Positions 6,416 to 9,389 of a stretch of DNA of 9,389 nt are shown here, piece after piece. Source of the stretch: Planctomycetaceae bacterium (GTDB taxonomy: Bacteria > Planctomycetota > UBA1135 > GCA-002686595); contig JABWBL010000095.1 of NCBI GenBank assembly GCA_013360535.1, positions 1-9,389 of the forward strand, in the 5' to 3' direction. A program made the translations under genes and the position numbers. Positions within the stretch are counted from its first letter, which is position 1. Every line of letters begins with the position of its first letter. The notes beneath the pieces were generated by a model that saw only the letters and a program-made list of their open reading frames with translations, had not been told where the DNA came from and did not search any database.

Positions 6416-6458
6416 AGAGCCGGGGTGCCGCGCAGCGCGGCGCCCCGGCTCTGTTCTT
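6416..6458 (+). terminator. intrinsic terminator of paralog B
   Basis: The 18-base arm 6416-6433 pairs with 6435-6452. All positions match except one G-U wobble (T6426), and in practice the tip opens to form a small loop. It is followed by GTTCTT. The stem is longer than needed for termination and nearly symmetric. Confidence 0.87.
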
Positions 6459-6491
6459 GTCGGGCCTCGTGGGAAGCAAAGGCGGGCAGGT

Positions 6492-6535
6492 GCGAACTGC
6501 GAGCCTCTCCAACGGCGTGCAGTTCACGACCTGCC
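6492..6535 (+). repeat. direct repeat copy 2: orphan fragment of the C-terminal module
   Basis: This non-coding copy of the end of paralog B lies after the terminator. Translated in the matching frame it reads A-SLSNGVQFTTC and then LQRRSWAVKR before TGA at 6565-6567, so the normal C-P-stop ending is lost. The similarity fades upstream of 6492. It could be the remnant of a third paralog or a small local duplication. No start codon or ribosome-binding site is associated with it, and I do not call it a gene. The rest of 6459-6670 shows nothing recognisable except the ribosome-binding site of the next gene. Confidence 0.85.
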
Positions 6536-6660
6536 TGCAGCGCCGGAGCTGGGCCGTGAAGCGCTGACCCAGCTCGTCCGTTGCCGTCCGCGGCCGATCG
6601 CCGAGCCTGCGTTCGCGAGCGCGAGGAAAGGGACAGGGGAAACGGGCCCTTGACGACGAC

Positions 6661-6670
6661 GGAGAGTGGG
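6661..6670 (+). promoter_or_regulatory. ribosome-binding site deciding the start of the FG-GAP lipoprotein
   Basis: GGAG (6661-6664) lies six bases before ATG 6671. This spacing, together with the lipoprotein signal that follows, selects 6671 over the upstream in-frame TTG at 6581 and the in-frame ATG at 6686. Confidence 0.7.
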
Positions 6671-7894
6671 ATGAGGCTCGAGCGAATGGCGCAGTTGGGA
6701 TGGGCGATCGCGGCGGTGGTGTTGGGTGCGTGCGCGGCGACGCAGCGGGAGGAAGCGGCGGACAGGGAGGTCGAGGTCGAGATGGCGGGCGGGCGGCTGG
6801 AACTTGCGTGGGAGACGCAGGTGGAGCTTCCCAAGGGAACGCGGGGGTTCGATTCCACGCTGCTCGAGTCGCTGGGCGACGTCGATGGCGATGGCGTTCC
6901 CGATCTGGCCTTGATCGCGTGGCTGCAATTCGCGTCGGTCTCCGTTCGGGAAGGTTGGGGGGTCGCGGCGGTCTCGGGAGCGGATGGAAAGGTGCTCACG
7001 GAGCCGGTGGCCGTCGAATGGAATCCGGATGTGGGGAACCTGTTTCCGGCGGGCACGGCACCGCTTTCGAAGCGCAGCGTCGTGATGTGGATGACCGATC
7101 AGGAGTGGATGGCGCGTGGGCCTGTCGCGCCCAACGAGCGCGGGCGGCTGTTCGAGCTCTCGCTCGTCGACGGCAAGCTGGACGCGGTGATCTCGCAGGA
7201 GCCACTAGGGCTGCACTCGCGCGGGCGTGGGCAGCCGCCGATGGTGTTCGTGAGGAAGTCGAGCGCGCCGACGGGCGAGACACGAGTGCAGGAGCTCGCG
7301 CTCGACGCCGATGCCTCCAGGTCCGTCGAACTGCTCGCGAAGGACGGCGATCCGGCTCGCGATCAGCTCTGGTTCGTGCACGAGAAGCGTGAGCGCTTCG
7401 AGGTCGAGCGCGTGAACGGGACCGTCGCGACAGCGCCCTATCGAGCGCGAGGTGGTTGGGGTGTCGCCAAGGACGCCGCGTGGCTTCGTGAGCGAGACGG
7501 AGACGGGATCGTGACGCTCATCGTGAGCAGTGGTCCGACCCAGGCGGTCTTCCGCTTCCCGCTGCGCCGGGACGGTTCTGCCGAGGCGCAGCGCGTGTTC
7601 GTGGAGGGGCTCGAGCGGGTCGACGAGGTCGAGGCCACCGAGGACGTGAACGCCGACGGCACGGATGAGCTGCTCGTGCGCGGCACAGGCTCAGACAACG
7701 CGGACGTGCTGCTGCTGCTTTGCGGGCGATCGCTGCGGCGACTGTCGGTGCTCGAGCTGCCTCCGGGCTTCGCGAGCGACGACTGGTTCGAGAACCGGCT
7801 GCACGTGGTTCGCGACGCCGCTTCGAGGGCTCGTGCCTTTGTCGGCAGTGCCGGCAAGAAGCCGCGCGTGCTCTGCGTGACGATCACGCCGTAG
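6671..7894 (+). CDS. lipoprotein with FG-GAP/VCBS-like repeats
   Basis: This is a 407-residue predicted lipoprotein of unknown function. The N-terminus has R2 and R5, a hydrophobic stretch at 9-18 and the lipobox L18-G-A-C21, so the mature protein should begin at a lipidated C21 followed by A-A-T. Asp-rich loops typical of FG-GAP/VCBS beta-propeller blades occur at 70-78 (DVDGDGVPD, followed by LALIA) and 325-334 (DVNADGTDEL, followed by LVRG). A weaker one lies at 275-279 (RDGDG, followed by I-V-T-L-I-V). In this family the loops bind calcium and blades pack into a propeller, often used for binding on the cell surface. The N-terminal blade motif is strong, but the middle (100-260) is too divergent to assign. 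Codon use is less strictly C-ending than in the two paralogs, suggesting lower expression. The next gene, also a lipoprotein, follows after 104 bases on the same strand, so cotranscription is possible. Specific ligands cannot be read from the sequence. Confidence 0.82.
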   Translation: MRLERMAQLGWAIAAVVLGACAATQREEAADREVEVEMAGGRLELAWETQVELPKGTRGFDSTLLESLGDVDGDGVPDLALIAWLQFASVSVREGWGVAAVSGADGKVLTEPVAVEWNPDVGNLFPAGTAPLSKRSVVMWMTDQEWMARGPVAPNERGRLFELSLVDGKLDAVISQEPLGLHSRGRGQPPMVFVRKSSAPTGETRVQELALDADASRSVELLAKDGDPARDQLWFVHEKRERFEVERVNGTVATAPYRARGGWGVAKDAAWLRERDGDGIVTLIVSSGPTQAVFRFPLRRDGSAEAQRVFVEGLERVDEVEATEDVNADGTDELLVRGTGSDNADVLLLLCGRSLRRLSVLELPPGFASDDWFENRLHVVRDAASRARAFVGSAGKKPRVLCVTITP

Positions 7895-7915
7895 GTCTGC
7901 ACACGGCTTCCAGAC

Positions 7916-7921
7916 TTGACA
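7916..7921 (+). promoter_or_regulatory. isolated -35-like TTGACA upstream of the MORN-like lipoprotein
   Basis: A perfect TTGACA occurs 77 bases before ATG 7999. No good -10 hexamer is visible 16-18 bases downstream (the candidates are GAAGCT-like), so this may be chance. Confidence 0.18.
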
Positions 7922-7998
7922 GTCGGAGCTGCGCTCGTCGAAGCTCGCTCGGTGCGCGCGAGCTCCTCGTCGCGCTCGAGCGGAGATTTCGCAGTCGC

Positions 7999-8679
7999 AT
8001 GTCCTCCAACCTGTCGCGCGCGTTGACGAAGAACTGGGCTTGGCTCGGAGCTGTGGCGTTGCTGCTCTCGAGCTGCGGCGGGTCCTCGTACGAGAAGGTG
8101 TACACGTATTCAGGCCCCGGCCGGTCGATCTTCGTCACCGGTCACTCGGGGTATCCGACCGTCGCGCGCTGGGAGAAGACGCACTGGGCGTGGCTCGACG
8201 AGGAGCACGAGTTCGGCAGCGGCGTGTACGCGAGATGGACTGCGCTCGGAGAGATCGATGCGGAGTTCAGCGGCCGTTACGAGGCCGGCGAGCTCGCTGA
8301 ACCCTGGGCGAAGCTCGGCGAGAGCGCGGAGCTCGCGAGGACGAGTCCGCCGCTGCGCTGGTCCGGGCTGCGCGATGGCAAATGGGGAGCGACCGGGGAT
8401 TGGATCGCGCTCGACGCATCCGGACGGGTCGTCTGGCTGGTGCAGTACGCGTGGGGAATGGAGGAAGGTCTCATCCTCGGCTGGCATCCCAACGGCGCGG
8501 TCCGACTTCAGGGCGAGTACCACGTGTCGGAACCGTGCGGCGAATGGAACGCTTGGTCCGAGGACGGCCGGCGCTTCACGATCGAGGAGTACAAGGAGTC
8601 CAACAGGCCGATCTCGCCGGACAACGACCTCGAGTCCGCAAGGAAGGCCTTCGCGACGCCGTTCGTTCCCACTCGCTGA
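7999..8679 (+). CDS. small lipoprotein with MORN-2/YwqK-like repeats
   Basis: This is a 226-residue predicted lipoprotein. ATG 7999 is chosen because it opens a lipoprotein signal: R7 and K11, a hydrophobic stretch at 13-23 and the lipobox L23-S-S-C26. GGAG at 7982-7985 lies 13 bases upstream. The longer in-frame extension from 7720 overlaps the previous gene and is Arg-rich, so it is rejected. From about residue 120 the chain shows the repeating pattern G-x-W, D-x-S-G, a hydrophobic strand, G-x-x-x-G, then W-x-P-N-G: GDWIALDASGRVVWLVQY, WHPNGAVRLQGEYHVSEP and GEWNAWSEDGRRFTIEEY. This resembles MORN-2 (YwqK-type) repeats, which form beta-hairpin solenoids and are common in bacterial lipoproteins of unclear role. 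An earlier, weaker unit may lie at 78-100. No catalytic residues are recognised. The gene converges on the minus-strand gene with only 62 bases between stop codons, where I see no convincing terminator. Confidence 0.78.
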   Translation: MSSNLSRALTKNWAWLGAVALLLSSCGGSSYEKVYTYSGPGRSIFVTGHSGYPTVARWEKTHWAWLDEEHEFGSGVYARWTALGEIDAEFSGRYEAGELAEPWAKLGESAELARTSPPLRWSGLRDGKWGATGDWIALDASGRVVWLVQYAWGMEEGLILGWHPNGAVRLQGEYHVSEPCGEWNAWSEDGRRFTIEEYKESNRPISPDNDLESARKAFATPFVPTR

Positions 8680-8741
8680 CGCGTCGCCGCTCCGCGCACC
8701 GCTCGGCGCACTCGCGGGCAGATCTCAAGGCTCGCTCGACG

Positions 8742-9389
8742 TCACTGCAGGAGCGGCGCGACGTCGGGGGAGGACATGTTGTCCTTGGTGACGAGGACGG
8801 CGCCGGTGTCGACGAGGGGCTCGACGGGCTCGTTGCGTTTGAGCTTGGCGAGCAGCTCGACGGAGAGGCGGCCCATCTTGCGCGGGTCCTGCACGACGAG
8901 GGCGTCGAGCTTGCCGCTCGAGAGGGCGGCGACGATCGGCGGCGAGGCGTCGAAGCCGACGAAGCGGAGTTGGCCGGCGAGGCCGGCTTGTTCGAGGGCG
9001 AGCAGCATGCCGGCGGTGGTGGGCTCGTTGGAGCAGAAGACGCCTTGTGCGGCCTTGAGTTCGTCGAGCAGGTTGAGCGCGGTCGTCTTGGCCTCGCCGA
9101 CGGTCGCACCGGCGTAGCGGTTGTCGACGGTGACCTCGAGGCCGGCGGCGCGCGCGGCTTCGAGGAAGCCCTGCTCGCGCGCTTCGGTGCTCGCGGAGCC
9201 GACTTGGTAGCGCAGCAGCACGACCTTGCCCTTGTTGCCGAGCAGGCGCGCGAGCTCGGCTCCCGCGAGGCGGCCACCGGCGGCGTTGTCCGTCGCGACG
9301 AAACTCGCGAAGTCGACCCCCGGCTTGCCGTCGAGGTCGGAATCGAACACGACGACCGGGATGTTGCGCGCGCGCGCCTGCGCGACGAC
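8742..9389 (-). CDS. periplasmic sugar-binding protein of an ABC transporter, C-terminal part (partial)
   Basis: The frame is open from the right edge of the window to TGA at 8744-8742, giving 215 visible residues. The 5' end lies beyond the window; a GTG at 9350 is an internal valine, because the frame continues upstream with NIPVVV. The sequence fits the type 1 periplasmic binding protein fold (Peripla_BP_4, ribose-binding RbsB-like). It has the IPVVVFDSDLDG strand-loop at 10-21, the ATDNAAGGRLAGAELARLL helix at 32-50, GSASTEAREQGFLEAAR at 64-80, VFCSNEPTTAGMLLALEQAG at 117-136, VGFDASPPIVAALSSGKLDA at 144-163 and VVQDPRKMGRLSVELL at 165-180. It delivers a sugar or related ligand to an inner-membrane ABC importer. 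The ligand cannot be told from this part. The N-terminal signal and the permease and ATPase genes are not in view and would lie to the right. It is in a separate unit, convergent with the lipoprotein genes. Confidence 0.88.
   Translation of the reverse strand, partial: VVAQARARNIPVVVFDSDLDGKPGVDFASFVATDNAAGGRLAGAELARLLGNKGKVVLLRYQVGSASTEAREQGFLEAARAAGLEVTVDNRYAGATVGEAKTTALNLLDELKAAQGVFCSNEPTTAGMLLALEQAGLAGQLRFVGFDASPPIVAALSSGKLDALVVQDPRKMGRLSVELLAKLKRNEPVEPLVDTGAVLVTKDNMSSPDVAPLLQ

Noticed and set aside
3231..6527. Very long open frame on the minus strand opposite paralog B (1098 codons), and a similar one at 1722-3032
   Set aside because: C-ending codon bias on the plus strand removes stop codons from the antisense frames. 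The translations are Arg/Val/Ala-rich with no family pattern, while the plus-strand frames show signal peptides, motifs and conservation between paralogs.
6650..6656. TTGACG as a -35 box for the FG-GAP lipoprotein
   Set aside because: It lies only about 20 bases before the ATG, leaving no room for a -10 element and a leader.
7942..7964. AGCTCGC/GCGAGCT inverted repeat between the two lipoprotein genes as a terminator or operator
   Set aside because: The stem is seven base pairs with a nine-base loop and no T-run. Such palindromes are frequent by chance in this GC-rich, CTCG-rich DNA.
8742..9350. GTG at 9350 as the start of the sugar-binding protein
   Set aside because: The frame stays open to the window edge and encodes the expected NIPVVV strand of the family before this codon, so the true start is outside the window.

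Overview
The window is GC-rich DNA with a strong bias for C- or G-ending codons. It carries secreted-protein and lipoprotein genes of a free-living Gram-negative-type bacterium. The best guess is Planctomycetota. The two large paralogous exoproteins and their shared C-terminal module (Y-C ... S-G-F ... E-G-x-K-x-G-L ... W-F-R-D-P ... C-P-stop) resemble, from memory, a family found many times over in planctomycete genomes. The 33-residue Asp/Cys repeats also occur in Myxococcota, so the phylum is an inference and not a demonstrated fact.

Layout, left to right. (1) 2-385 (+): the C-terminal end of a TPR protein whose start lies outside the window. (2) 570-2855 (+): a 761-residue exported protein, paralog A, followed by a strong intrinsic terminator. 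(3) A gene-free gap of about 400 bases. (4) 3261-6386 (+): a 1041-residue exported protein, paralog B. It is collinear with A over its whole length but carries about 290 residues of thrombospondin-type-3-like calcium-binding repeats placed between the main body and the C-terminal module. It is followed by a UNCG hairpin and a long intrinsic terminator. (5) 6387-6670: an intergenic stretch holding a 44-base imperfect copy of the 3' end of paralog B. (6) 6671-7894 (+): a lipoprotein with FG-GAP/VCBS-like Asp loops. (7) 7999-8679 (+): a small lipoprotein with MORN-2/YwqK-like repeats. (8) 8742-9389 (-): the C-terminal part of a periplasmic sugar-binding protein (RbsB-like), convergent with the lipoproteins and running out of the window.

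How the genes relate. A and B look like a tandem duplication with separate transcription: each has its own terminator, a similar leader and a Shine-Dalgarno-like CAGGA at the same distance from its ATG. They probably act at or outside the cell surface, B being stiffened by calcium. No enzyme active site is recognisable in either, so no reaction is assigned. The two lipoproteins are envelope-anchored and may or may not be functionally linked to A and B. The sugar-binding protein belongs to a different, oppositely oriented unit. The most interesting signals are the modular architecture of A/B with a common C-terminal domain, and the direct repeat of that domain's end that flanks B's terminator.
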